A stretch of DNA of 64,000 nucleotides from Stutzerimonas stutzeri (GCF_019090095.1 NZ_JAGQFP010000002.1:558001-622000), one strand, 5' to 3'; positions 45,469-54,795 are shown, numbered from the stretch's first letter. Notes: a model not told the origin generated them from the letters alone. Program-made: numbers and translations.

Positions 45469-47745
45469 ATGAACGATATAGAGACCATGAGCGCGAATTC
45501 CGATGTGCAACGGCTGGACTTCAACACCCCGGCTCTGCAGCGCAAGCGTCGCATCCGCGCGCTGAAAGACAACCTGGCGCGTTGGTACGTTTCCATTGGT
45601 GGCCTCGCCGTGCTCGGCGCGATCACCCTGATCTTCTTCTATCTCGGCCAGGTCGTTGTGCCCATGTTCCAGGGCGCCGAACTGCAGGCGCGCGATGCGC
45701 AGCAGCCTGCCTGGCTGGCCGATGCAGGCGAGCCATTGCTGTTGGCGGTGGAAGAGCAGAACAAGGTCGCCATGCGCCTCGGTGCGGATGGTCAGGTACG
45801 CTTCTTCAGCGTCCGAACCGGCGAGTCGCTGCGCAGCATCGCACTGCCGTTGCCTGCTGACAGCCACATCGTTTCGGTTGGCCAAGACACGCCGGGCAAT
45901 CGCCGGATCATCCTCGGCCTGAGCAACGGCCAGGTATTGGTCGCCGAGCACAATTACAAGGTCAGCTACCCCAACGGTCAGAAAACCATCACGCCCCAGC
46001 TGGACTACCCCTTTGGCGAGGAGCCGCTCAACCTCGACCCGCAAGGCCGGCCCATCGAGCACGCGGCCATCAGCCTGAACGGCAAGACACTGATGATCGC
46101 CGGCGCCACCGCCGGCGTCCTTCATGCCCTGAGCATCTCCAGCACCGAGAACCTGCTGACAGGCGAGACCAGCCTGGAACAGACGCGTCTGGACTTGCCG
46201 CAGCTGTCCGAGCCGATCAAGGCGCTGCGCATCGACCCGCGGCACATGTGGCTGTTCGCCATCAGCGGCCGCGCCAGTGTCGACGTCTTCGATCTGCGTC
46301 GCAAGCAGCTCAATGGGCGTTATAAGCTGCTCGGCGGCAAGGGAGAAATCACCACGGTGGCCTCGCTGCTCGGCGGTATTTCGCTGATGGTCGGTGATTC
46401 GACGGGTGGCATCGGCCAGTGGTTCATGGTCCGTGGCAATGACGGCCAGGCTGAACTGAAGAACGTGCGCAGCTTCCAGCTGGACGGGCAACCGATCAGC
46501 CAGATCATTCCCGAGGAGCGGCGCAAGGGTTTTCTCGCGCTCGATAGCGCCGGCACGCTGGGGATTTTCCACAGCACCGCGCACCGCACCCTGCTGACCG
46601 AGCAGGTCGCTGACGGCGCCGCAATGGCGGCCATGTCGCCACGGGCCACTCGCCTGCTGGTGGAGTCGGGCGACCAGCTGCAACGCTTCGTGATCGACAA
46701 CCCGCACCCGGAGATTTCCTGGAGCGCGCTGTGGGGCAAGGTCTGGTACGAGAGCTATCCGGAGCCCGATTACGTCTGGCAGTCGACCTCGGCGACCGGC
46801 GACTTCGAGCCCAAGCTGAGCCTTTCGCCGCTGGCGTTCGGCACCCTCAAGGCGGCCTTCTACGCGATGCTGCTGGCCGCACCGCTGGCCATCTGCGCGG
46901 CTTTCTACACGGCCTACTTCATGGCCCCGACGCTGCGGCGCAAGGTCAAGCCGGTCATCGAGCTGATGGAGGCGCTGCCGACGGTGATCCTCGGCTTCTT
47001 TGCCGGGTTGTTCCTCGCGCCTTACCTGGAAAACCACCTGCCCGGCATTTTCAGTCTGTTGCTGCTGATGCCGCTGGGCATCCTGCTGGCCGGCTGGTGC
47101 TGGAGCCGGCTGCCCGAGAGCGTCCGCCTGAGCGTGCCGGACGGCTGGGAAGCGGTGCTGCTGATTCCGGTGATCCTGCTGGTGGGCTGGGGCTCGCTGG
47201 CGGTCAGCGGGCATCTGGAAAACTGGCTGTTCGACGGTGACATGCGCCACTGGCTGTCGCATGAGATGGGCATCCCCTTCGATCAGCGCAACGCCTTGGT
47301 GATCGGCTTGGCGATGGGCTTCGCGGTGATCCCGACCATCTACTCGATTGCCGAAGACGCCGTGTTCAGCGTGCCGAAAAGCCTCACGCTGGGCTCGCTG
47401 GCGCTCGGCGCCACGCCCTGGCAGACGCTGACCCGCGTGGTGCTGCTGACCGCCAGCCCAGGTATTTTCTCGGCGCTGATGATCGGCATGGGCCGTGCCG
47501 TGGGCGAGACGATGATCGTGCTCATGGCCACCGGCAACACGCCGATCATGGACGCCAACATCTTCGAGGGCATGCGCACCCTGGCGGCCAACGTCGCGGT
47601 GGAAATGCCCGAATCGGAAGTGGGCAGCACTCACTACCGCGTGCTGTTCCTCGCCGCGATGGTGCTGCTGATGTTCACCTTCGTGATGAACACCCTGGCC
47701 GAGCTGATCCGCCAACGCCTGCGTCGCAAGTACGCCAGCCTGTAA
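45469..47745 (+). CDS. pstC: Phosphate ABC transporter permease PstC, enlarged
   Basis: A 758-residue permease, far longer than the roughly 320 residues of E. coli PstC. TM1 is at about 39-65. Residues about 70-450 form a large periplasmic insertion with repeated short beta-type segments (ADGQVRFFSVRTGESLRS, RIILGLSNGQVLVAEH, AISLNGKTLMIAGATAGVL), which looks like a beta-propeller. The canonical permease core begins near 455, with EALPTVILGFFAG and the EAA-loop region GSLALGATPWQTL. The ATG at 45469 follows CCAGGA. Long PstC proteins of this kind occur in Pseudomonas. Confidence 0.92.
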   Translation: MNDIETMSANSDVQRLDFNTPALQRKRRIRALKDNLARWYVSIGGLAVLGAITLIFFYLGQVVVPMFQGAELQARDAQQPAWLADAGEPLLLAVEEQNKVAMRLGADGQVRFFSVRTGESLRSIALPLPADSHIVSVGQDTPGNRRIILGLSNGQVLVAEHNYKVSYPNGQKTITPQLDYPFGEEPLNLDPQGRPIEHAAISLNGKTLMIAGATAGVLHALSISSTENLLTGETSLEQTRLDLPQLSEPIKALRIDPRHMWLFAISGRASVDVFDLRRKQLNGRYKLLGGKGEITTVASLLGGISLMVGDSTGGIGQWFMVRGNDGQAELKNVRSFQLDGQPISQIIPEERRKGFLALDSAGTLGIFHSTAHRTLLTEQVADGAAMAAMSPRATRLLVESGDQLQRFVIDNPHPEISWSALWGKVWYESYPEPDYVWQSTSATGDFEPKLSLSPLAFGTLKAAFYAMLLAAPLAICAAFYTAYFMAPTLRRKVKPVIELMEALPTVILGFFAGLFLAPYLENHLPGIFSLLLLMPLGILLAGWCWSRLPESVRLSVPDGWEAVLLIPVILLVGWGSLAVSGHLENWLFDGDMRHWLSHEMGIPFDQRNALVIGLAMGFAVIPTIYSIAEDAVFSVPKSLTLGSLALGATPWQTLTRVVLLTASPGIFSALMIGMGRAVGETMIVLMATGNTPIMDANIFEGMRTLAANVAVEMPESEVGSTHYRVLFLAAMVLLMFTFVMNTLAELIRQRLRRKYASL

Positions 47746-47751
47746 GACAAG

Positions 47752-47769
47752 GCGCGCCCGTGGGCGCGC
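47752..47769 (+). repeat. Hairpin in the pstC-pstA junction
   Basis: GCGCGCCC (47752-47759) is the exact reverse complement of GGGCGCGC (47762-47769) with two bases between, 7 bases after the pstC stop. Confidence 0.7.
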
Positions 47770-47821
47770 AGAAACGTAGCCGCGAGTGGCTGCGACAAGA
47801 TTTCGACAAAGGTATCGATCC

Positions 47822-49492
47822 GTGAAAAAGGATTCGCTGAAAACCTGGATCAAGAGCGGCACCCCCTGGGTCTGGATGAACGCGGGCGCCGTGTCCATCG
47901 CCGTGATCATGACGCTCGGCCTGCTGGCGGTGATCGCCGTGCGCGGCCTCGAGCATTTCTGGCCGGCCGACGTGGTGGTCGCCGACTACAAGGTGCCCGG
48001 TGCCGAGCCACGGGTGCTGGCCGGTGAGGTGGTGCAGGCCGAAGAGGTGCCCCGTGCACGCCTGGCCGCCAGCGGTCTGCCGGTGGATGTCGAGGGCGGC
48101 GAATTCATGACCCGCGAGTTGCTCAAGGTCGGCAACCGCGAGGTCTACGGCGCCGATTTCTCCTGGGTCATCGGCGAGTGGCTGAGCGATACGCGTACGC
48201 CGGCCGATCTGGTCGCGCTGGAGCGCCGCGAGTGGGGCAACTTCTATGGCGAACTGCTGAACGTCAAGGAAGCGGGCCAGCTGGTGGCCGAAGGTGATGC
48301 TGCCTGGGCCGAGCTGCTGCAGCGGATCGACCGCGTCAACGACCTGCACGAGCAGATTGCGAAGCTGGAGCAGGTCGACATCGGCCGCATCAATTACGGC
48401 CTCGAACGCCTGCGGCTCAAGACCCGCAAGCTCGAGCTCGACGACAAGCTCGATGCGGCCGCTCAGGCTGAGCTCGATGCCGAACGTGCCCAGTGGGACG
48501 GCGAATACAAGGCCCTGGAGGGCGAGCTGACGGCGCTCTACCAGGACTTCAACCGCGACAGCATCACCATGCGCACCATGGACGGTCAGGAGAAGGACAT
48601 CAGCCTCGGCAAGATTGTCCGCGCCTATCGCCCGAACGCCATGTCGACGGTCGACAAGCTGGGCTTCTACTTCGCCAAGCTGTGGGAATTCGTCAGTGAC
48701 GAGCCGCGCGAGGCGAACACCGAGGGCGGCATCTTCCCGGCGATTTTCGGCACCGTGCTGATGACCCTCATCATGGCCGTGATCGTCACCCCGTTCGGCG
48801 TGATCGCCGCGGTCTACCTGCGCGAGTATGCCAAGCAGGGCATCCTGACCCGCATCATCCGCATCGCGGTGAACAACCTCGCCGGCGTGCCGTCGATCGT
48901 TTACGGCGTGTTCGGCCTGGGCTTCTTCGTCTATGTCCTGGGTGGCTCGCTCGATCGCATCTTTTATCCCGAAGCGGCGCCGGCGCCAGTGTTCGGTACG
49001 CCCGGCCTGATGTGGGCCTCGCTGACGCTGGCGATCCTGACGCTGCCCGTGGTTATCGTGGCCACCGAGGAAGGCCTGGCACGTATCCCGCGCATTCTCC
49101 GCGAGGGTTCGCTGGCACTGGGCGCAACCAAGTCCGAGACGCTGTGGAAGGTGGTCCTGCCGATGGCCAGCCCGGCCATGATGACCGGCCTGATCCTCGC
49201 GGTGGCGCGCGCCGCTGGCGAAGTCGCGCCGCTGATGCTGGTGGGCGTGGTCAAGCTGGCACCGAGCCTGCCGCTCAACGGCAACTACCCCTACCTGCAC
49301 CTCGACCAGAAGATCATGCACCTGGGCTTTCATATCTATGACGTCGGCTTCCAGAGCCCCAACGTCGAGGCGGCGCGGCCACTGGTTTACGCAACGGCGC
49401 TGCTGCTGGTGCTGGTGATCGCGATCCTCAACCTCAGTGCCGTCGTGATTCGTAACCATCTGCGCGAAAAATACAAAGCGCTCGACCACTAA
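47822..49492 (+). CDS. pstA: Phosphate ABC transporter permease PstA, enlarged
   Basis: A 556-residue permease, against about 300 in E. coli. TM1 is at about residues 14-38. A periplasmic insertion of about 250 residues (45-300) follows, ending in a charged helical, coiled-coil-like stretch (about 165-240). The canonical core then resumes with FGTVLMTLIMAVIVTPFGV, NNLAGVPSIVYGVFGLGFF and the EAA-type GSLALGATKSETLWKV. I chose the GTG at 47822 because AAAGG lies 9 bases before it; another GTG at 47786 has no such site. It pairs with PstC in the membrane. Confidence 0.91.
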   Translation: MKKDSLKTWIKSGTPWVWMNAGAVSIAVIMTLGLLAVIAVRGLEHFWPADVVVADYKVPGAEPRVLAGEVVQAEEVPRARLAASGLPVDVEGGEFMTRELLKVGNREVYGADFSWVIGEWLSDTRTPADLVALERREWGNFYGELLNVKEAGQLVAEGDAAWAELLQRIDRVNDLHEQIAKLEQVDIGRINYGLERLRLKTRKLELDDKLDAAAQAELDAERAQWDGEYKALEGELTALYQDFNRDSITMRTMDGQEKDISLGKIVRAYRPNAMSTVDKLGFYFAKLWEFVSDEPREANTEGGIFPAIFGTVLMTLIMAVIVTPFGVIAAVYLREYAKQGILTRIIRIAVNNLAGVPSIVYGVFGLGFFVYVLGGSLDRIFYPEAAPAPVFGTPGLMWASLTLAILTLPVVIVATEEGLARIPRILREGSLALGATKSETLWKVVLPMASPAMMTGLILAVARAAGEVAPLMLVGVVKLAPSLPLNGNYPYLHLDQKIMHLGFHIYDVGFQSPNVEAARPLVYATALLLVLVIAILNLSAVVIRNHLREKYKALDH

Positions 49493-49505
49493 TAGCCGAC
49501 AGACA

Positions 49506-49556
49506 CGCTGGAGGCCGGCGCTGCACGGGTGCAGCCCGCGCTTCTAGCCTCCAGCG
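49506..49556 (+). repeat. Long hairpin in the pstA-pstB junction
   Basis: A 10-bp perfect outer stem (49506-49515 with 49547-49556) encloses a second perfect 6-bp stem (49521-49526 with 49529-49534). It fills most of the 79-base gap. Confidence 0.8.
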
Positions 49557-49571
49557 ATACGGAGACATCCC

Positions 49572-50402
49572 ATGTCACAAGCAAAGACGCATTCCATCGA
49601 TATATCGGCGCTGGGTCGCGACAAGCGCGCGCTGAATCTGGCCAGCGAAGCCGTGGCCATCGAAGTGCCGGACCTGAGCCTCTACTACGGCGAAAAGCAG
49701 GCGCTCCACAACGTCAGCATGAACATCCCGCGTCAGCGCGTGACGGCCTTCATCGGCCCGTCCGGTTGCGGTAAATCCACCCTGCTGCGCTGCTTCAACC
49801 GGATGAACGATCTGGTCGATGGTTGCCGCATCGAAGGCGCCATCAACCTCGACGGCCGCAATATCTACCGCAAGGGCGAAGACGTCGCCGACCTGCGTCG
49901 TCGCGTCGGCATGGTGTTCCAGAAGCCCAACCCGTTCCCCAAGAGCATCTACGAGAACGTGGTCTACGGCCTGCGCATCCAGGGCATCAAGCAGAAGCGC
50001 GTGCTCGACGAGACCGTCGAATGGGCGCTCAAGGGTGCGGCGCTGTGGGAAGAAGTGAAGGATCGTCTGCACGAGTCGGCACTCGGCCTTTCCGGCGGCC
50101 AGCAGCAGCGCCTGGTCATCGCCCGCACCATCGCCGTGCAGCCCGAAGTGTTGCTGCTCGACGAGCCCAGCTCAGCGCTCGACCCGATTTCCTCGTTGAA
50201 AGTCGAAGAGCTGATCTACGAGCTCAAGGCCAAGTACACCATCGTCATCGTCACCCACAACATGCAGCAGGCCGCGCGGGTGTCCGATTACACCGCCTTC
50301 ATGTACATGGGCAAGCTGATCGAGTACGGCGATACCGATACCCTGTTCACCAATCCCGACAAGAAGCAGACGGAAGACTACATCACCGGCCGCTACGGTT
50401 GA
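49572..50402 (+). CDS. pstB: Phosphate ABC transporter ATPase PstB
   Basis: A 276-residue ABC ATPase that powers phosphate import through PstCA. Walker A is [12 protein letters not shown] (Lys68), the signature is LSGGQQQRL, Walker B is [12 protein letters not shown] and the switch histidine is in IVTHNMQQ. The N-terminal 30 residues before the core are a short extension common in Pseudomonas. The ATG has CGGAGA upstream. Hairpins lie on both sides of the gene. Confidence 0.97.
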   Translation: MSQAKTHSIDISALGRDKRALNLASEAVAIEVPDLSLYYGEKQALHNVSMNIPRQRVTAFIGPSGCGKSTLLRCFNRMNDLVDGCRIEGAINLDGRNIYRKGEDVADLRRRVGMVFQKPNPFPKSIYENVVYGLRIQGIKQKRVLDETVEWALKGAALWEEVKDRLHESALGLSGGQQQRLVIARTIAVQPEVLLLDEPSSALDPISSLKVEELIYELKAKYTIVIVTHNMQQAARVSDYTAFMYMGKLIEYGDTDTLFTNPDKKQTEDYITGRYG

Positions 50403-50404
50403 TG

Positions 50405-50498
50405 CCATGGGAAATCTCCTCTGGCTTTGTCGGGCGCGCTTGCCGTACTACTCGTACTGTCAGCGCGCGCCCTCCGCACCAGTGAAGATTTCCCAAGG
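50405..50498 (+). repeat. 94-base imperfect hairpin between pstB and phoU
   Basis: Bases 50405-50424 pair with 50479-50498 at 17 of 20 positions, beginning CC-TGGGAAATCT. Inside, GGGCGCGC (50432-50439) pairs with GCGCGCCC (50465-50472), and two GTAC copies face each other at the tip. It starts 2 bases after the pstB stop and occupies over half of the 176-base gap. Confidence 0.75.
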
Positions 50499-50578
50499 GC
50501 CTCAACGTTAACTCGACAATTTTCCAGGTGCGCTGCGCACCAGAGCCGCCTAGCGGCAGCCTCCTCGGAGCGAGAACA

Positions 50579-51304
50579 ATGATCAGCAAAGACAGCCACA
50601 CGCAACACATCTCCCAGCAGTTCAACGCCGAGCTGGAAGAGGTGCGCAGCCATCTTCTGGCCATGGGCGGCCTGGTGGAGAAGCAGGTCAACGACGCGGT
50701 CACCGCGCTGATCGAGGCCGATTCCGGGCTGGCGCAGCAGGTGCGTGACGTCGATGACCAGATCAACCACATGGAGCGCGACATCGACGAGGAGTGCATT
50801 CGTATCCTCGCTCGGCGCCAGCCAGCGGCGTCCGACCTGCGGCTGATCATCAGCATCTCCAAGTCGGTGATCGATCTGGAGCGCATCGGTGACGAGGCGA
50901 CCAAGATTGCCCGCCGTGCCATCGAGCTGTGCGAAGACGGCGAGTCGCCGCGCGGCTACGTCGAGGTCCGTCATATCGGCGACCAGGTGCGCCGCATGGT
51001 GCAGGAAGCGCTGGATGCCTTCGCCCGTTTCGACGCCGAACTGGCGTTGTCGGTGGCGCAGTACGACAAGACCGTCGATCGCGAGTACAAGACTGCGCTG
51101 CGCGAGCTGGTCACCTACATGATGGAAGACCCGCGCTCGATCTCCCGTGTGCTCAGCGTGATCTGGGTATTGCGTTCGCTGGAGCGGATCGGCGACCACG
51201 CGCGCAACATCGCCGAAATGGTGATCTACCTGGTGCGCGGCACCGACGTGCGCCACCTGGGCTTGACGCGGATGGCCGAGGAAGTCGCCAACAAGCGCGA
51301 CTGA
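50579..51304 (+). CDS. phoU: Phosphate signalling regulator PhoU
   Basis: A 241-residue cytoplasmic helical protein with two PhoU repeats (about 20-110 and 120-215). Metal-binding type acidic signatures are visible, such as ERIGDEATKIARRA and ERIGDHARNIAEMV. PhoU links the Pst transporter to the PhoR kinase and represses the Pho regulon when phosphate is plentiful. The ATG at 50579 has GGAG upstream. It is the last gene of the operon and is convergent with a LysR gene. phoB and phoR are not in the window. Confidence 0.96.
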   Translation: MISKDSHTQHISQQFNAELEEVRSHLLAMGGLVEKQVNDAVTALIEADSGLAQQVRDVDDQINHMERDIDEECIRILARRQPAASDLRLIISISKSVIDLERIGDEATKIARRAIELCEDGESPRGYVEVRHIGDQVRRMVQEALDAFARFDAELALSVAQYDKTVDREYKTALRELVTYMMEDPRSISRVLSVIWVLRSLERIGDHARNIAEMVIYLVRGTDVRHLGLTRMAEEVANKRD

Positions 51305-51331
51305 TCCCTCGTCGGGCGCCTGGCTCAGCGA

Positions 51332-52246
51332 TCAGCGCTGCGCCAGCGCTTCGCTGAGGTAATCGATCAGCACCCGCTGCTTGGGCGGCAGGTGCTGGTT
51401 CTGCCGCCACAGCAGCCAGGCCGCGCCCTGGTAAGAGCCGGTGTAACGCCATTGCGGCAGCACTTCGCGCAAGCGTCCTTCGGCCAGCGCTTGCGCCGCG
51501 GTGAACTGCGGCAGGACGCTGATACCCAGGTCCGCCAGCACCGCTTCCAGCCGCGCTTCGCTGTGGTTGCAGACATAGCGCCCGCGCACCGTCACCACGT
51601 CCTGTCGCTCGCCATCGCTGAAGTGCCAGCGATTGTCGCCGGCCTGTTCGCCCAGGTACACGCAATTGTGCCGGAGCAGATCCTGCGGATGCTGCGGCGT
51701 CCCCTGCTGCTCGAGATAAGCCGGGCTGGCGCAGAGCAACTGACGCACCGGTCCCAATGGTTTGCCGGCCAGGCCCTCGGGCGGTTGCTCGGTGACCTTT
51801 ACCAGCAGGTCGAAGCCGTCTTCGATCAGGTCCGGGCTCTGGTCACTGATCTGCAGCTGCACGTCGACGTCGGCGTAGCGGCGCAAAAAGCCTGGCATCA
51901 ACGGGCTGATCACGAACTTGCCATAGGCCTTGGGCACGCTCAGGCGCACCAGCCCGCGCGGACTGCTCATCAGGCGCTCGCCGATGGCCAGTGCCTGGTC
52001 GGCGGCGTCGAGCATGCTCCGGCAATGGGCGTAGAACTCGCTGCCGGCTTCATTGAGCCGCAGTTGCCGCGTGGTGCGTTCCATCAGCCGGAGCGACAGC
52101 GCTTGCTCCAGGCGCGCCACCTGGCGGCTTACCGCCGAAGCGGTCATGCCCAGCTGGCGGGCTGCTGCGGAGAAGCTGCCGGTCTCGACCACCTGTACGA
52201 ACACCGCCATGCCAGGCAGCAACGCGGTTCGCTCATTCGTTCTCAT
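51332..52246 (-). CDS. LysR-family transcriptional regulator
   Basis: A 304-residue regulator with a winged helix-turn-helix at about residues 10-68 (TGSFSAAARQLGMTASAVSRQ) and a LysR substrate-binding domain after it. It belongs by appearance to the DNA-binding CrgA/PA-like subgroup (LRLMERTTRQLRLNEAG). It is divergent from a DMT transporter gene with 88 bases between starts, so it probably controls that gene. I chose the ATG at 52246, with AAAGGAC upstream; a TTG at 52255 is a possible alternative. The effector is unknown. Confidence 0.9.
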   Translation of the reverse strand: MRTNERTALLPGMAVFVQVVETGSFSAAARQLGMTASAVSRQVARLEQALSLRLMERTTRQLRLNEAGSEFYAHCRSMLDAADQALAIGERLMSSPRGLVRLSVPKAYGKFVISPLMPGFLRRYADVDVQLQISDQSPDLIEDGFDLLVKVTEQPPEGLAGKPLGPVRQLLCASPAYLEQQGTPQHPQDLLRHNCVYLGEQAGDNRWHFSDGERQDVVTVRGRYVCNHSEARLEAVLADLGISVLPQFTAAQALAEGRLREVLPQWRYTGSYQGAAWLLWRQNQHLPPKQRVLIDYLSEALAQR

Positions 52247-52334
52247 GCTGAACAAGTCCTTTGCTGGATCGCTGGATTATCAGATGCAGCGCATCAATGG
52301 ACAATCGATGCATTCAGCTACGAGGCGCTTCGGC

Positions 52335-53270
52335 ATGGGATTCGGGGAAGGTGTAACGCGACGCAACCTCTGGCTGGCTGACGCCATGCTGCTGACGGTG
52401 GCGGTGATATGGGGCAGCAGTTATACGGTGGCCAAGGAGGCGCTCGGGTACTACCCGGTCGTGGGATTTCTCGCGGTTCGCTTCGGGTTGACCTTCATCC
52501 TGTTACTGCCGCAGCTGCGAGGTGACGGTTGGCGCGCCGTTCGGCCGGGCGTGCCGCTGGGGCTGGTGATGCTGGGAATCTTTCTCTGCGAAACCTGGGG
52601 CGTGATGCTGACCAGCGCCAGCAACGCGGCCTTTCTCATCAGCCTGTGCGTGGTGATCACGCCGTTCATGGAATGGCTCTTGCTGCGCCAGCGGCCGGAC
52701 AACAGGCTGTTCCTCGCCTGCGCGCTGTCGCTGGCGGGCGTCTGGCTGCTGACTGGCGGGCCGCAGCTGTCGCTCAATCTCGGCGATGCGCTGATGCTGG
52801 CCGCCGCGTTGCTGCGTGCGCTGCTGGTCTGCCTGACCCGGCGATTGACGGCCGGCCGGGAAATTCCGGCACTGGCGCTGACCGCGGTGCAGAGCGGAGT
52901 CGTCGCGGCGGGCTGCATCCTGCTCGGCGTGTCGCTGCCCGGCGGACTGCCGGCGCTGCCGGTGGAACCGGAATTCTGGTTTGGCACCCTGTATCTGGTG
53001 CTCTTCGCCACGTTGTTCGCCATGTTCGCGCAGAACCGCGCGCTGGCGCGCAGCAGTGCCACGCGGGTATCGCTGCTGATGGGCTGCGAACCGCTGTTCG
53101 GTGCCCTTATCGCCGGGTTCTGGCTGGGGGAGCGGCTGGGTTTGCAGGGCTGGATCGGCGGGCTGCTGATTATGATTGCGGCGCTGGGGACCTTGCGTCT
53201 CGGTCGTCAGGATTCGTCGGGCGTCGAGGTGCAGCACCAGCGCATTGCTGGACGCGAGGCGGTGGGCTGA
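52335..53270 (+). CDS. EamA-family (DMT) transporter
   Basis: A 311-residue inner-membrane protein with ten hydrophobic segments in two EamA repeats (about 12-140 and 155-290). The typical start DAMLLTVAVIWGSSYTVAKEAL and the end-of-repeat CEPLFGALIAGFWLGERL are visible. Such proteins export metabolites or amino acids; the substrate is unknown. The ATG at 52335 follows GAGGCG, and earlier in-frame ATGs exist. The last two codons and the TGA lie inside one copy of an inverted-repeat pair, so the C-terminal tail is partly repeat-encoded. Confidence 0.87.
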   Translation: MGFGEGVTRRNLWLADAMLLTVAVIWGSSYTVAKEALGYYPVVGFLAVRFGLTFILLLPQLRGDGWRAVRPGVPLGLVMLGIFLCETWGVMLTSASNAAFLISLCVVITPFMEWLLLRQRPDNRLFLACALSLAGVWLLTGGPQLSLNLGDALMLAAALLRALLVCLTRRLTAGREIPALALTAVQSGVVAAGCILLGVSLPGGLPALPVEPEFWFGTLYLVLFATLFAMFAQNRALARSSATRVSLLMGCEPLFGALIAGFWLGERLGLQGWIGGLLIMIAALGTLRLGRQDSSGVEVQHQRIAGREAVG

Positions 53271-53393
53271 AGCCCACCCTACGCCGAGATCGGTGATGTG
53301 CAACTCGACGTGATGGCACCTGGGCTTGCAGGGCCTCGACCGTGGTTTGTCCTCGGCATTCTCCAGTTTCCGTAGGGTGGGCTTCAGCCCACC
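53261..53393. repeat. Inverted pair of 23-bp REP-like sequences
   Basis: Bases 53261-53283 are the exact reverse complement of 53371-53393; each contains its own small palindrome (GTGGGCT..AGCCCAC). The pair is separated by 87 bases and lies between the convergent DMT transporter and GTPase genes. This looks like a REP/BIME arrangement and could also serve as a bidirectional terminator. Confidence 0.8.
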
Positions 53394-53421
53394 ATGAACT
53401 ACTGCCACGCCGAAAAGGTTT

Positions 53422-54795
53422 TCAGCCCTTGCGCAGTTCGGCTTGCAGCGCGTCGAGGGCCGCCTGGCGCTCTACGTCCTGCGGCAGGGCGCCGGGATTG
53501 AGCGATGACCACCGCGGGTGTGCGCGGCAGCGGTGCAGCGCCTCGGGCAGTTTGCCCTCGCGCCAGGCCTTGTCGTCCGGTGCCTCGAGGCGAATCGCTT
53601 CCATCGCGGCATGGCCACGGGCGGCGAGGGCGATCAGCAACTGCCGCTGACGCAGCGCAAGCAGCCGCAGCACGGCATCGTCGACGGTGAGTTCGCGTTG
53701 GCCCTTGAGCTTGCCCAGCAGGCGGTTGCCGTAGTGCCTGGCGGTCTGGGCACCGCCGCCGGCCAGGGCTCCGAGCAGGGCTGCGGCGCCCATGGTGATC
53801 CCGCCGACCATGAGGTCGACCCCGGCACCGGCGGCTGCGCCGGCCGCCATCCCGCCGCCGATCTTTACGCCCAGCTGCCTGAGCGTCTCCGGGTTGAACA
53901 GGTTGTCACCCCAGCGGCCGTCGAGCAGCGGCAGATCGGCAGCCGCAGCGTCCTGCGGGCGGAAGCCGTAGAGCCGCAGCAGCGCTTCGACGCATCGTTG
54001 CTCGCGCGCACGCACTGCGTCGTGCAGTTCCCGGATGGCGCCGCGCTCGAGTTCGGGCTGCGCGGCAACGCTACGGCGGCAGGCGGCGACGTCGATCAGC
54101 AGGTCGGCAATGAGCCGATTGCCCTCGCTCAGCCGCGCCGCGGCCTGGGCTTCATGATCGTCGATCAGGCGCTGCAGCTTGGGCCGCGACTGTTCCAGCA
54201 GCAGGGCCAGGCTTTCATAGAGTCGCCGCTCGCCATCGATCGGCGGCGCCACGCTGTCGAAGCGCACCAGTGCATGCAGGCCCAGCCGCGCCAGGGCTTC
54301 GCGCCACTGCTCCTCGCGATGTCCAGGCTGCGCCACGAAGTTGAGCACCGGCAGCAGCGGTTTGCCGCAGCCGGCCAGCACCGCCAGCTCATCCTTGTAC
54401 TTGGCCAGCACCGGCTCGCGCGCGTCGATCACGTAAAGCCCGGCATCGCTGGCGAGCAGCTGGCGCAGCACCTTGGCTTCCTGCTCGAAACGCTGGCGCG
54501 CCTCGCTGCCCTCGAGAAACCGCGCGGTGCGGGCCGGGCCGTCGAGGCGCTCGCCGGGCCGCTCGATCCGTTCCAGATGCTCGAGCAGGGCAATGGCGTC
54601 TTCCAGGCCGGGCGTGTCGTAGAGCTCCAGCAGCGGTTCGCCGTCCACCGACAATCGCGCGCCTTCGACGTGGCGGGTGGTACTGGGCCGGTGCGAGACC
54701 TCGCCGAAGCCGACATCGCGGGTCAGGGTGCGCAACAGCGAGGTCTTGCCGACGTTGGTGTGGCCGACCAGGGCAAGTTTCAGCGGTGCGCTCAT
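53422..54795 (-). CDS. GTPase with DUF3482 domain
   Basis: A 457-residue protein: N-terminal TRAFAC GTPase domain with G1 GHTNVGKTS (residues 11-19), G3 YDTPGLED and a VLNFVAQPGH segment in the G4 region, then a DUF3482 region with a glycine/alanine-rich hydrophobic stretch (GGGMAAGAAAGAGVDLMVGG, about 325-345) that could insert in membrane. Function is unknown. It follows a DUF2868 gene by 75 bases; the two families are habitually paired, so they probably act together. The ATG at 54795 has a G-rich upstream run. Confidence 0.85.
   Translation of the reverse strand: MSAPLKLALVGHTNVGKTSLLRTLTRDVGFGEVSHRPSTTRHVEGARLSVDGEPLLELYDTPGLEDAIALLEHLERIERPGERLDGPARTARFLEGSEARQRFEQEAKVLRQLLASDAGLYVIDAREPVLAKYKDELAVLAGCGKPLLPVLNFVAQPGHREEQWREALARLGLHALVRFDSVAPPIDGERRLYESLALLLEQSRPKLQRLIDDHEAQAAARLSEGNRLIADLLIDVAACRRSVAAQPELERGAIRELHDAVRAREQRCVEALLRLYGFRPQDAAAADLPLLDGRWGDNLFNPETLRQLGVKIGGGMAAGAAAGAGVDLMVGGITMGAAALLGALAGGGAQTARHYGNRLLGKLKGQRELTVDDAVLRLLALRQRQLLIALAARGHAAMEAIRLEAPDDKAWREGKLPEALHRCRAHPRWSSLNPGALPQDVERQAALDALQAELRKG

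Noticed and set aside
45403..47910. An 835-codon open frame opposite pstC
   Set aside because: It is antisense to a gene with clear domains, rich in Gln, His and Arg, and lacks any recognisable motif. Such frames are expected in GC-rich DNA with G/C third positions.
47675..49489. A 604-codon open frame opposite pstA
   Set aside because: It mirrors pstA codon structure and has low-complexity composition; it is a shadow of the sense gene.
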